A DNA stretch of 64,000 bases from Anoplopoma fimbria. Lineage: Eukaryota; Chordata; Actinopteri; Perciformes; Anoplopomatidae. Under the pieces are notes generated by a model. It was not told where the DNA came from, did not search any database, and saw only the letters and a program-made list of their open reading frames with translations. The stretch lies in NCBI RefSeq assembly GCF_027596085.1, contig NC_072469.1, positions 11,367,914 to 11,431,913 on the forward strand. The letters are read 5' to 3'. Below are positions 1 to 9,885 of this stretch, piece by piece. The position numbers were made by a program, and so were the translations under genes. Each line of letters starts with the position of its first letter. Position 1 is the stretch's first letter.

Positions 1-165
1 ATGTAAGTATGAGAGTGTATAGTCGTGTATGTGAGAGAGTTTAGTAGTGTATGTGAGAGAGAATAGTAGTGTATGTGAGAGAGTATAGTGGTGTATGTGA
101 GAGAGTATATTAGTGTATGTGAGAGAGTATATAAGTGTATGTGAGAGAGTATAATAGTGTGTGTA
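1..165. repeat. 22-bp minisatellite
   Basis: About seven tandem copies of a 22-bp unit close to GTGTATGTGAGAGAGTATAG plus two bases. Copies differ mostly in the last four or five bases. The array runs off the left edge of the window, so its true length is unknown. The bases from 166 to about 710 hold no gene or repeat I recognise; the open frame there has no domain or splice structure and looks accidental. Confidence 0.9.
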
Positions 166-713
166 AGACCAAGTATGAATTCTGTCCCAGGCGGCCCCTC
201 ATAACAGTCTGACAGCGATCACCTTAACTATATCCTTCGTTGCTTCATGTGGACATGTGCAACACAGTGATAATATAGTCAGTGAGAAGAACATTTGACA
301 TCATGTCAGGAGACGGACTGAGATGACTTATCACTGCTGTATATAGCAGCTGGTATACTCTTTTTCTGGCGTGACCAAACACAGTTTTCAGTATCTTTTC
401 TCACTTCCTGAAACTTGGTTAAAGAAGGCCACGAATATCTTACCTCATTCTTTTAAGCCTCTTCTGCTCTCCGAGATCTTCAAGACAGAGGAGCTACATT
501 TTGCAACTCATTTGAGGACTCTTGCAGTCTGTAATGTAGCTTCACTCACAGTTGAGTTTGTGTCGCAATTTCACAGCCTGTTGAACCTATATTGGGGTCA
601 ATTTCACTACAATGATGGTGCACATTTGCTAATCCACTGCTGCCCATTATGAACAAATTAAAGGTCTGTTCTTTTTTTGGCCCTTTATTTGACGGCACAA
701 GTCTAGCACACAC

Positions 714-790
714 AGTAAATGGTAAATGGACTGTACTTGTTTAGCGCTTTTGCAGTCATACGACCACTCAAAGTGCTTTTACACAGTGGA
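714..790 (-). repeat. 3' end fragment of a tRNA-derived SINE
   Basis: Read on the minus strand this is only the tail of the SINE seen more completely at 15524-15822: AAAGTGCTTTGAGTGGTCG, then AAAAGCGCTAAACAAGTAC, then CAGTCCATTTACC. The tRNA-like head and body are absent. The sequence from 790 to about 1150 shows nothing classifiable. Confidence 0.6.
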
Positions 791-1156
791 TTTTTCTGTG
801 TCTCCAGATGGCCAGGTGCTCCCCTGGTGGGAAAAAAAAACAAGCCGAAGACAAAGGTGCATAAATATGAATAAAGGCTAGCTGTCAGCCTCTTAATGAG
901 GTTAGTGAGTAATGGGCTGCAACACGGTTGTTTGTCACTCTTTGACACGTAGCATGTGGACAACTTCATCTAATCCAACTGTATCTATTAGCTCCTGCCG
1001 CTCCCAACTGCTTGTGATACATGGGAAATATAATGATTTCAGAGCGGTCCATTGATTTACTAAAGAGTCTTGTGCTATACTTTCATAACATGTTGTGCTG
1101 TGGCATGTCAGTTATGATGCTCTGTTCACAGCATTGGCAAACAATTGCTTAAACAG

Positions 1157-1420
1157 GCCCTATTATGCTCATTTTCAGGTGCATATTTTTATCTCAAGTT
1201 ACAGTTACAATATGTTTACATGCATTAATGCTCATAATCCGCCTTTGTTTTTCTCATCCTGGCCTTCCTGCAGCACCTCTTCTCAACCTCTCTGTGAAAT
1301 GCTCTGTTAGAGCGCTTGCTCCTCCCTCCAGAAGGCAAAGTCTGCCCTGATTGGTCAGCTAGCCCGCTCTGTTGCGATTGGTCAACCGCGCAGTTCATGT
1401 GTCAGAAATGTCCCGTCCCG
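1157..1420. repeat. Nonautonomous DNA-transposon-like repeat, copy 1
   Basis: Begins with CCTATTATGCTCATTTTCAG, which I recall as the end of a very abundant teleost repeat. It continues into a region with two CTGATTGGTCAG-like CCAAT-type motifs near 1350 and 1375. A second copy of the inner part lies at 40110-40260 in the same orientation, including the shared GCTTGCTCCTCCCTCCAGAA block. The right end is not clear; the element may run on to about 1620, where GGTGAGTT follows an open stretch like a splice donor. Class assignment (Kolobok or similar) is from memory and untested. Confidence 0.55.
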
Positions 1421-3240
1421 TCCCTTACCATAAACAGACTTCACCTCAATGAGCCCCAAAACACGCTTGTAGCTTATATTAGCGATATTAGCGGCATCTG
1501 TGCTGCCCTACCAGTATGAACGCGAGTCAGTTATTAAAGTCAGGAGGAAGAAGCCGACCAAAACAACCTTCACAACCAGGACTGGAGCAGGACGTTTCAC
1601 AGTGGTGAGTTGTTACCAGTTTAATTAATTACTGCACTATGTAGCTAACGCTAGCATTAGGCTTTATGCCTATGCTGTGCTGTAAAACACGAGTCCTTCT
1701 CTTTATCTAAGAAGCTAAGCATTACACTCACGTTGCCTGTAAGTTAGCTACTAACACATGTTCCCTGTAAAATACAAATGTGATTTATTAGTGACTTTGG
1801 TTATATTATGTAGAGCACAGCAGATTTAGAGATTACAGATTTGTGCTGTATACAGTAAAAACACTAGTACTGCACAGTAATAACAACAGTACTAGAAAAG
1901 ACGTTGCATATATTAACAGTTCTGAGACAGCTGTATCAATGAGGTTCATTTAGGGTTAGTTTGGGGTTCATTTGAGGTACATTTGAGGTTCATTTAAAAA
2001 AAAAAAAAAAAAAAAAAGTAAGTCCAATCGCATAAATAATATTATCAACAGAGAGAAAAGACTCTGCCGAACGCGTTATGTTGATATATTGTGTGTGTGT
2101 GGTAGAAGCCAGTCACAACAGATATGAATTAAAGCAGCGAGCAGCACATTATCAACCCACAGTGCATTAAATTCCGTAAAACCGACGAAACAATCTTAAA
2201 TGTCAGCCATTTTGTATAGTTCAACCTCAAAAATACTAATCTATGAGCCTGAACTATACACGTAGTTAGCTAGCTAGCTAAATACTCAGTTAATGAGAGT
2301 CAACAGCAACTCACCTAAGACGAGAAGTCAGAGAGGTCAAAAGAAGCTGAAGAACAGTATTTAAACAAAAGCCATAAAACAACGAGCAAATCACACTTTT
2401 CCTATCAGAAGAGTCTAATCGGACTTGTTGTGCTGTCCGTTTCCCCCAGCAACGGCAGATTCATTGGGTAAAAGGTTCATCCAATCAGAGCAAATTTCAA
2501 TTTTGAATAAAAACTACTGCTTTCAATTATGGGGCGAAATACACACACACACAAGCTCATGCACACAAGCACACAGACAGAAACGCGAGCGCTCACACAC
2601 GCACACACACTCTCTCTGTCAATCAAACTACCACGTTCATGGAGGCCGTTATGTTAAAGTATGACGAGGCAGTCCGGGCCCAAGGTTGAGTGTTTTTAAG
2701 CTCTCTCCATAGCCAAAACGCATTCATCTCTATGGGAACATTTCTTGCCGTTTTTCCCGGTTCCCGTGGAAACTGCTGGCCGAATCTCTGAGAAAAGTCA
2801 TTGCATACGATTCCCGACCAGGCCGCACGTTTTGATGTATTTTGACGCATGTGCTTGCAACGCTGCGGGACGAGTTACGCGGCAAACTTTTGTACGGAAG
2901 AAGGAGAATAAGAAGATTAATAGTATTATTATTAAGCCTGCAGGATTATATACAGCCTTGTTGCTACACAGCCACACAGAATTAAGCCCGCAAGATTATA
3001 TACTTTGTGCTGTTGCACAAGGCTAAAAGCCCTGTTGCTACACAGTCACACAGAATGAAGAAATGATAATTGTTTATTTTTCTCCAAATTACTTTATTTC
3101 GTTTCAAATATAAAAAAAATATATAAAAACGAAACATTTTTTAATACTGTAATACTGTATAGATTTTAAACTGCAATGGTAATGATGTGTGATCCTCTCC
3201 ATACAGGCGATGCCGGCCTCTCGACTACCATGGCTTTGTC
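1421..3240. other. Unclassified stretch with simple repeats
   Basis: No gene recognised. It holds a run of 22 A residues (1996-2017) directly after a degenerate tandem of GGTTCATTTGAG units (about 1942-1995). There are short (CA)n tracts near 2541 and 2594. An imperfect duplication lies at about 2935-3055, where 'gcaagattatata' and 'gttgctacacag' followed by 'cacacagaat' each occur twice. The local CpG-rich part near 2740-2890 looks repeat-derived but I cannot name it. Confidence 0.5.
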
Positions 3241-3282
3241 AGCTGGTGATATTTAGGACCACACATGAGGCTCGCCATCCCG

Positions 3283-3489
3283 TCATGTGTTATATTCAGA
3301 AACACGGAGTTTCCTGATCCGGCTGGTCAGAATGTTGGCTTCAGGCTGCTCCTTGACAGAAGAGGGATACATGGCGGGCAACACTTTCTCCTTTGAGGGT
3401 CTCTCACACTGGGACGACAGGTCCTTGGGGATGGGGATTTTCTCAAACATTAGCTTCATCAGTTCATCCACGTACTCTGTACATAGCAT
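3283..3489 (-). pseudogene. Possible last exon of a THAP/Kolobok-type transposase
   Basis: On the minus strand a TGTACAG acceptor precedes a 68-codon frame beginning EYVDELMKLMFEKIP, then PIPKDLSSQCERPSKEKV, ending at a stop at 3283. The pattern 'YVDxLMxxxFE...IPxDLSxQxxRPSKEEV' matches my memory of the C-terminus of fish THAP-domain transposon proteins. The protein expected between the FE and IPIP parts is shorter than in that memory, suggesting a small deletion. The THAP N-terminus of what may be the same gene lies at 9.5-10.1 kb on the same strand, with younger insertions between. Family assignment is inference; the frame could be another transposon protein. Confidence 0.4.
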
Positions 3490-4690
3490 TTAAACAGTCA
3501 TTTTATTGTTTTAAACTAAGTATGCTTCCTTCCTTATTGTATTTTAAAGGTATTTCACATTTAATAATAATAACTTTATTTATATAGCACCTTTTAAAAA
3601 CAAGGTTTACAAAGTGCTTTGACAGACCAGCCAGCAAGACAGTGCATAAGAAGCAAAATGAAATAACAAGTGACAATCAAATAAACAAATAAAATAATAA
3701 AATAATGAAATAAATAAAATCAAGTGATAATGGTAAAATATAGTAAACAAATATAAGATAAAATACCAAGACCAAATGAAAATGAACCAATAAAACGACG
3801 ACATCACATAAAAGCCAATCTATAAAAATGTGTTTTAAGAAGTGATTTAAAAGAGATTACTGATTCTGCAAGCCTTAACTCCTCCGGTAGGTCATTCCAA
3901 AGCCGAGGGGCCCTTATGGCAAAAGCACGGTCGCCTTTGGTTTTCAGTTTCGACTTTGGAACAACCAGAAGGGCCCCACCTGAGGATCTAAGGCTGCGAG
4001 CTGGCTCATACGGGGTCAACATTTCTCCTATGTATGTCGGGGCCAGACCCAGACGTGCTTTAAAAGTGATCAGCAAAATCTTAAAATCAATTCTAAAACG
4101 AACAGGGAGCCAGTGAAGAGAAGCCAGGATTGGGGTGATGTGATGTCGTCTGTTACAACCAGTAAGAAGCCTCGCTGCGGAGTTCTGAACCAGTTGGAGG
4201 CGAGAGAGTGACTTGTGGTTAATGCCAGAGAGGAGGGAGTTACAGTAGTCCAGTCTTGAAAACACAAATGCATGTATGATTTTTTCCAGGTTTGGGGAGT
4301 GAGGATAGGTTTTATTTTGGAAATGGTTCTGATTTGGAGGAATCAGGACTGGACTACTTTTGTGATGTGGGGTCTGAAAGTGAAGTCGGAATCAAATAGA
4401 ACTCCTAAGTTCCTTGCCGTGGATTTTATATTTAAAGACAGAGGACCAAGTGCATTTACAATAGGAGTGATGGGGTTTGGGGGACTAAATAAAATGATCT
4501 CAGATTTCAAATTATTTAGTTGAAGAAAGTTTTGAGCCATCCAACATTTGATATCCTTAAGACAGTCCATAATAGCAGCTAGGCTTCTTGGGTCGTCGGG
4601 TTTCAGTGGAAGGTATATCTGTGTGTCGTCTGCGTAGCAATGAAAAGAGACATTATGACGTTTGATGATTTGATCTAGGGGGAGCATGTA

Positions 4691-4890
4691 CAGTGGGGGA
4701 AATAATTATTTGATCCCTTGCCGATTTTGTAAGTTTGCCCACTGACAAAGAAATGAACGATCTATAATTGTTATGGTAGGGTTTTTTTAACAGTGAGAGA
4801 CAAAATATAAAAAAATAATCCAGAAAATCACATTATATAAAAGTTATAAATTGATTTGCATTTGATTGAGTGAAATAAGTATTTGAGCCC
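4691..4890 (+). repeat. Tc1 left terminal inverted repeat
   Basis: About 200 bp, nearly identical to the reverse complement of 6105-6304. Both ends carry the outer CAGTGGGGGAAAT and an inner AAATAAGTATTTGA block. In long-TIR Tc1 families such outer and inner motifs are transposase binding sites; that role here is inferred. Differences from the right arm are scattered substitutions, indicating some age. Confidence 0.9.
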
Positions 4891-5066
4891 CTACCAACCC
4901 GCAAGAATTCTGGCTCCCACAGACCGGTTGGATTAGTCCTCTCACTTTAAGAAAGTACTCCAAATCTCAACTCGTTACCTGTATGAATGACATCTGTCTC
5001 AATTCATTACCTGTATAAAAGACACCTGTCCACAGAATCAATCAATCAGATTCCAACCTCTCCACC

Positions 5067-6089
5067 ATGGGCAAGACCAAAGAGCTGTCTAAGGACGTCA
5101 GGGAAAAGATTATAGACCTGCACAAGGCTGGAATGGGCTACAAGACCATCGGAAAGCAGCTTGGTGAGAAGGAGACAACTGCTGGTGCGATTATTCGGAA
5201 ATGGAAGAAACACAAAATGACCATCAATCGCCCTCGGTCTGGGGCTCCACGCAAGATCTCGCCTCATGGGGTATCGATGATCACGAGAAAGGTTAGGGAT
5301 CAGCCCAGAACTACACGGGAGGAACTTGTTAATGATCTCAAGACAGCTGGGACCACAGTCACCAAGGAAACCATTGTTAACACACTACGCCATAATGGAT
5401 TAAAATCCTGCAGCGCCCGCAAGGTCCCCCTGCTCAAGAAGGCACATGTACAGGCCCGTCTGAAGTTTGCCAATGAACACCTGAATGATCCAGAGAAGGC
5501 TTGGGAGAAGTTAATGTGGTCAGATGAGACCAAAATCGAGCTATTTGGCATCAACTCAACTCGCCGTGTTTGGAGGAAGAGAAATGCTGATTATAACCCC
5601 AAGAACACCATCCCCACCGTCAAGCATGGAGGTGGAAACATTATGCTTTGGGGGTGTTTCTCTGCTAAGGGGACAGGACGACTTCACCGCATTGAGGGGA
5701 GGATGGACGGGGCCATGTACCATGAAATCTTGGGCGACAACCTCCTTCCCTCAGCCAGGACACTGAAAATGGGTCGTTGATGGGTCTTCCAGCACGACAA
5801 TGACCCAAAACATACGGCCAAGGCAACAAAGAAGTGGCTCAAGAAGAAGCACATTAAGGTCATGGAGTGGCCTAGCCAGTCTCCGGACCTTAATCCCATA
5901 GAAAATCTGTGGAGGGAGCTGAAGTTTAGAGTTGCCAAGCGACAGCCTTGAAACCTTCAGGATTTGGAGAAGATCTGCAAAGAGGAGTGGACCAAAATCC
6001 CTCCTGAGATGTGCGCAAACCTGGTGACCAACTACAAGAAGCGTCTGACCTCTGTGCTTGCCAACAACGGTTTCTCCACCAAGTACTGA
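5067..6089 (+). pseudogene. Tc1 transposase with two nonsense codons
   Basis: The frame spans 340 codons, the normal length for Tc1 transposases, from ATG at 5067 to TGA at 6087. The N-terminal paired-like helix-turn-helix includes [16 protein letters not shown], followed by an AT-hook-like [10 protein letters not shown]. The catalytic DD34E triad is intact: D153 in WSDETK (5523), D244 in HDNDPKHT (5796), E279 in [10 protein letters not shown] (5901). Internal TGA codons at codons 238 (5778-5780) and 295 (5949-5951) end translation before D244. Both have the form expected from CGA to TGA, a CpG-decay change. No frameshift is seen. The copy is therefore inactive but little decayed. Confidence 0.96.
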
Positions 6090-6104
6090 GTCATGTTTTG
6101 TTAG

Positions 6105-6304
6105 GGGATCAAATACTTATTTCACTTGATCAAATGCAAATCAATTTATAACTTTTATATAATGTGATTTTCTGGATTTTTTTTTAATATTTTGTCTCTC
6201 AATGTTAAAATAAACCTACCATAACAATTATAGATCGTTCATTTCTTTGTCAGTGGGCAAACTTACAAAATTGGCAAGGGATCAAATAATGATTTCCCCC
6301 ACTG
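6105..6304 (-). repeat. Tc1 right terminal inverted repeat
   Basis: Reverse complement of the left arm, ending CCCCCACTG next to the flanking TA. It starts 15 bases after the transposase stop codon, so the gene fills the element almost completely between the arms. Confidence 0.9.
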
Positions 6305-7894
6305 TATATGGAAAATAAAATTGGACCTAAAATAGAACCTTGCGGAACACCACAGGTAATGTTAGAAGTAGAAGATGAGTAATTACCTATGGTGACTGAG
6401 TGGGTTCTGTCAGTGAGGTAAGAATAAAACCAACTAAGTGCAGAGTCCTTGATGCCAACCCAGTTCTTAAGACGGTTGATTAAAATGGCATGGTCTACCG
6501 TGTCAAAGGCTGCACTTAGGTCCAAAAGGATTAAAATCGAGCTCTCCCCCCTGTCAGCTGCTAAAAGGAGGTCATTGGACACCTTGAGGAGGGCCGTTTC
6601 TGTACTGTGTAAAGCTCTAAAACCTGACTGAAACTTCTCAAACACATCATTAAGACACATAAAGGCTAGAAGTTGGGTTGAAACAACTTTCTCTAAAACC
6701 TTTGATAAAAACGTAAGTTTAGAAATAGGCCTGAAATTGTTAAGAACCGAGGGATCAAGATTCGGTTTCTTTAAAAGTGGTTGGACCTCAGCATGTTTAA
6801 GACTGGATGGAATAGATCCTGTTGCTAACGAGCTATTAACAATCAATAAAATACTGGGCCCGACTGTGTCAATAACCTGTTTGAGAAATTTAGTTGGTAT
6901 AAAATCAAGGCTGCACGTGGTTGATTTCATATGGGATAGGGTTTCTGCTAAAGAGGAAAGCAGTACAGGATTAAAACTGCTAAAATAACTTAGAATATCC
7001 CTACTAACATGTAAAACACGGTCTGGGGGAGAAATTTGTTGCCTAATGTCCTGTACTCTGTTTGCAAAGAAATTAAAAAATTGCTCACACAGCTCTTGTG
7101 AGGCATCAGTGAAATGAGAGGGGGAGGGGGTGACCATTGAGTCAATTATTTTGAATAAAAGTCTTGGATTTGAGTGGTTTGCTGTAATTAAATTAGAGAA
7201 GAAGGACGTTCTTGCTTCTTTAACTGCCACTTGATAGTACTTCATCGCATCTTTCCAAATTTCATAAAAAACATGTAAGCCTGTTTTTTTCCATTTTCGT
7301 TCCTTACTCCTGCAGTCTCTTTTTAAGTCTTTGGTGACCTCGTTTAGCCATGGCTGGGGTGTTGTATTCGACCTTTTGGTTTTCAAGGGGGCAACAGAGT
7401 CCAGGACATTCTGGCAGGTGTGATTAAAGAGGGAGACCAGCTCCTCTAAATGAAGATGAGGATTAAAAGCAGTTAAAAAAGCAGTAGTAAAAAGCTCAGA
7501 AAACTTGCTAGCAGACAGAGAGTTAAAAACTCAGTGGCGGACAGGTGAGCTGTCAGTAACTGTTAGAGGATGTAGTAAAACCACATTAAATAAAACCGCT
7601 TTGTGATCAGACACACAGATATCCTTTGTCTCAAAGTTGTCAGGGCAGAGACCACTATAAATGACCAGGTCTAGGGTGTGACCCTTTGAGTGTGTAGGCT
7701 CCTGTATACCCTGTGTGAGATTAAAAGATTCCAGGGTATCCATAAAATCTGTGACAAAGGTCTGTGAAGGGCAGCAGACATCTATGTTAAAATCACCTAA
7801 GATAAGAATTTTGTCGTACTTTGATGTCACATGGGAAAGTAACTCCGCAAACTCTTGGATAAAAACACTGTTCGGCCTGGGTGGTCTGTAGATT

Positions 7895-8449
7895 TGTCAT
7901 GGCCATGTCTCTGGTTATTCCTTGTGTTTCATGTGTTTTCCCTTGCCCTTGTGTCTCCTGTGCTCCCTTGTTTGTTTATCTCTGTGTGTGTGTCTGTGAG
8001 GTGGGTGTGTCACCCCTCTCACTCTCCCCAGCTCCCTGATTACTGCCAAGCATACTCACCTGCTCCAAGCCACACACCTGCCTTCAATCTACTCATCAAC
8101 TCTGCAGTATATCAACCCCGGTCATCCACTCACTCACCGCCAAATCGTTGCATTTATGTCAGACCTTCCAGCAATTTCCCATGGACTGATTTCCCGTTGC
8201 CGACCCTGCCTGCCTGTCTGGACTTCCCTGCCTTGCCTGTGCCCCGGTCAACGACTCAGCCTTCTGTCCCCGACCCCGAGTTTAGCCTCCGCTTCCTCTG
8301 GTTTCCGTCTGCCTGATCCCCTGCCTGTTTCCCTCTGTGAGTCATATCCTGCCTATCTGTCTGCTGAGTTCTCAGCTTTGAATAAAGCTCCAGAACTTTA
8401 TCTGTCTCCTGGTCGTTCTGCGTTTGGGTCCACACCACAATCCGTGACA
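7895..8449 (+). repeat. Ty3/Gypsy-type 5' LTR
   Basis: A 555-bp segment starting TGTCATGG and ending CCGTGACA, so the termini are TGTCA/TGACA inverted repeats. It is C/T-rich, has AATAAA near 8382, and is followed after 18 bases by an ATG that opens a Gag-like frame beginning MDPA. This arrangement is characteristic of fish Gypsy elements of the self-priming kind. No matching 3' LTR is present downstream, so the element is truncated. Confidence 0.75.
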
Positions 8450-8457
8450 GAACGATC
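8448..8457 (+). other. Candidate self-primed primer-binding site
   Basis: CAGAACGATC straddles the LTR end. It is complementary to GGTCGTTCTG at 8411-8420 inside the LTR over ten positions, counting one G-U pair. Tf1/sushi-type Ty3 elements prime reverse transcription with their own RNA 5' end rather than a tRNA, and this complementarity fits that mode. Where transcription starts in this LTR is unknown. Confidence 0.45.
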
Positions 8458-8467
8458 TGGCCACGAC

Positions 8468-9133
8468 ATGGACCCAGCGTTCGACACCTCGTCACAGGCC
8501 CAGTTCGGGTTCATCGAAGAGGCGCTCCAGAGACGCAAGACCCAGGTTGTCACCAACACTGCTGACGTTCGCCACGCCCTGGCGAGCAGCGACTTGGACT
8601 GGACTGCCTTGTTTAACCAGATTCAGCAGCTCACGACAGCCATTTCGCAGACCTTCGCTCAGCCTGTCCCTAAGCTTGTCTCACCGGCTATCCAGACTGC
8701 GCCTGTCTCGCCGGTTATCCAGACTGCGCCTGTCCCGCCGGTGTTCCGGCTGACTCCTGACCCTTCGCTGTTCCGGGCGTCTCCTGACCCTTCGGCGTTC
8801 CTGCCGTCTCCTGACCCTTCGCTGTTCCGGCCGACTCCTGACCCGACGGCGTTCCTTCCTGCTGACCCGTCGGCGTCCCGGCCGACTCCTGTCCCATCGG
8901 CGTTCCTGTCGACTCCTGATCCGTCGGCGCTCCGGCCGACTCCTGACCCGTCGGTGCTCCGGCCGACTCCTGTCCAGTTGGCGCCCCTGCCGACTCCTGT
9001 CCCGTCGGCGTTCCTGCCGACTCCTGACCAGTCGGCGTTCCGGCCGACTCCTGACCCATCGGCGCCCCTGCCGACTCCTGTCCAGTCGGCGTTCCGGCCG
9101 ACTCCTGACCCATCGGGTCAATTGTTTCTGTAA
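8468..9133 (+). CDS. Proline-rich Gag-like protein of the Gypsy element (truncated)
   Basis: A 221-codon frame starting MDPAFDTSSQ, 18 bases after the LTR. Residues 1-60 (with LQRRKTQVV and LDWTALFNQIQQLT) look helical, as in Gag N-termini. From about residue 70 it becomes a proline-rich array of nine-residue PTPDPSAFL-like units. There is no zinc knuckle, protease or polymerase: the frame ends at 9131 just after the array, where the Gypsy sequence stops. The start is chosen from the LTR spacing; the frame is also open upstream through the LTR to 8156, which I discount. Function is inferred from position only. Confidence 0.55.
   Translation: MDPAFDTSSQAQFGFIEEALQRRKTQVVTNTADVRHALASSDLDWTALFNQIQQLTTAISQTFAQPVPKLVSPAIQTAPVSPVIQTAPVPPVFRLTPDPSLFRASPDPSAFLPSPDPSLFRPTPDPTAFLPADPSASRPTPVPSAFLSTPDPSALRPTPDPSVLRPTPVQLAPLPTPVPSAFLPTPDQSAFRPTPDPSAPLPTPVQSAFRPTPDPSGQLFL
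8750..9118. repeat. 27-bp coding minisatellite in the Gag-like frame
   Basis: About 13 copies of a 27-bp unit near CCGACTCCTGACCCGTCGGC plus GTTCCTG. The unit is a multiple of three, so expansions keep the frame and encode PTPDPSAFL-like repeats. The array is strongly GC-rich compared with its surroundings and is also open in two minus-strand frames. Confidence 0.85.
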
Positions 9134-9550
9134 TACAATGTTTCTGTAATACAATGTTCATTGTATTATCTTTGTTCTAAAAATAAATATTGTTTTACAA
9201 CCTACTGTGCATACGGTCTGTTTTAACTGGCTTTGCTATGCATTCACCCTTCTTTGACTATGGGAACAAGACCTTATAGACAGATGTTCCTGCAGATGTT
9301 GTTGCCTGCTCATGGTCCTCATTTTCATAATAATAAATGAAAATGCACAACCTACAATAAAAGAATGCTCCAACATCATAACAAAGTCAAAGGTTTACAA
9401 GAATGTCAGCCCGAAATATGAAATCTAGAGTTTTCATGGAACTGCAGTGCTCTGTATTATCCATAGTCCCCATAAGAATATTTCACAAGTCTACAATGTT
9501 AACAAGTACTATATCTAACAGTGAAACACAAAACCACATGTATAACATAC

Positions 9551-9692
9551 CTTAGCGTCTCAGGTGAGTATCCCTCAGAGTACCCCCGGACAGCTGAGTG
9601 CCAACAGATACCATCCTTTGAGAAGTCTTTGTGCCCTCTGAGACTGTTTGTGGACGGTCTGTTGTCGATACCGGGTCCTTCTGTGATGTACT
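9551..9692 (-). pseudogene. Internal exon of a THAP-type transposase remnant
   Basis: On the minus strand a 142-base segment is bounded by TTTTTAG acceptor and AAG/GTATGT donor. One frame reads SVGTQLSGGTLRDTHLRR near its end, resembling the 'VGTQLSxxTLxxHxRS' stretch I recall after the THAP domain in fish Kolobok-like proteins. In that frame TAA falls four bases before the donor, so this copy is broken. It lies about 190 bases downstream of the THAP-domain exon. The catalytic exons that should follow are missing; the Gypsy fragment adjoins instead. Confidence 0.4.
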
Positions 9693-9885
9693 CTAAAAAC
9701 AGTCAACATCTATCAAACTATACAGTCATGTCCCGTGGAAAATCAGCAGACAACAAATATGCATTTAAGCACATGCACAAAGACTCACAATATTATTTTA
9801 TGACACAAATACAGCCCGGCTGTCTAGCTATGAGTAAAATTTACGTTGTTCATCTTATGCTGGGATGTGTCTTGTTGACCTATTG

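Larger units (their letters stand above)
4691..6304 (+). mobile_element. Complete Tc1 DNA transposon inserted in the L2 LINE
   Basis: A 1614-bp element bounded by TA on both sides (4689-4690 and 6305-6306), the target duplication of Tc1/mariner transposons. Both ends begin CAGTGGGGGAAAT (right end read in reverse complement). It contains one transposase gene in plus orientation. Removing the element and one TA rejoins the L2 codons for ILFSIY and MLPLDQ exactly in frame, so the insertion is precise and younger than the LINE. Confidence 0.97.
3559..7893 (-). mobile_element. L2-clade LINE, 5' truncated, split by a Tc1
   Basis: A minus-strand non-LTR retrotransposon. Its 3' end (3559) is an AATAAAGTTATTATTATT tail preceded by AAAGTGCTTTG and AAGGTGCTATATAA, typical of L2/CR1-type 3' ends. 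In order on the minus strand it carries the C-terminal half of an apurinic-type endonuclease (7893-7540), a linker, a reverse transcriptase (about 6990-4343) and the conserved L2 C-terminal block (4265-3804). It is cut abruptly at 7893, where a Gypsy LTR starts at 7895, so the endonuclease N-terminus and 5' UTR are missing. The Tc1 at 4691-6304 interrupts it at a TA. Apart from that insertion the frame is well kept, implying a moderately young copy. Confidence 0.9.
3804..7893 (-). pseudogene. L2 LINE ORF2: endonuclease-reverse transcriptase
   Basis: The protein nicks target DNA and copies its own RNA at the nick. Visible endonuclease motifs are GDFNID (about 7790), a GHTLDLVIYSG block and CVSDH (about 7580). 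One in-frame stop (TGA at 7531-7533) is the only break from 7830 to the Tc1 junction. RT motifs include [19 protein letters not shown] and [11 protein letters not shown] on the 5' side of the Tc1. CYADDTQIY, with the catalytic Asp pair, lies at about 4630 on the other side. Minor frame breaks occur at 4270-4343. The C-terminal domain (4265-3804) has SRLDYCNSLL and LHWLPV, standard for L2. The open frame running into the Tc1 ends in 17 residues of transposon terminal repeat and is an artefact of the insertion. Confidence 0.9.

Noticed and set aside
3283..3493. Plus-strand 68-codon frame over the same bases as the candidate transposase exon
   Set aside because: The minus-strand reading has an acceptor site and family-like motifs; the plus reading has none.
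6250..7386. 378-residue protein ending [16 protein letters not shown]
   Set aside because: The last 17 residues are the Tc1 terminal repeat read through; it is a chimeric open frame, not a fusion gene.
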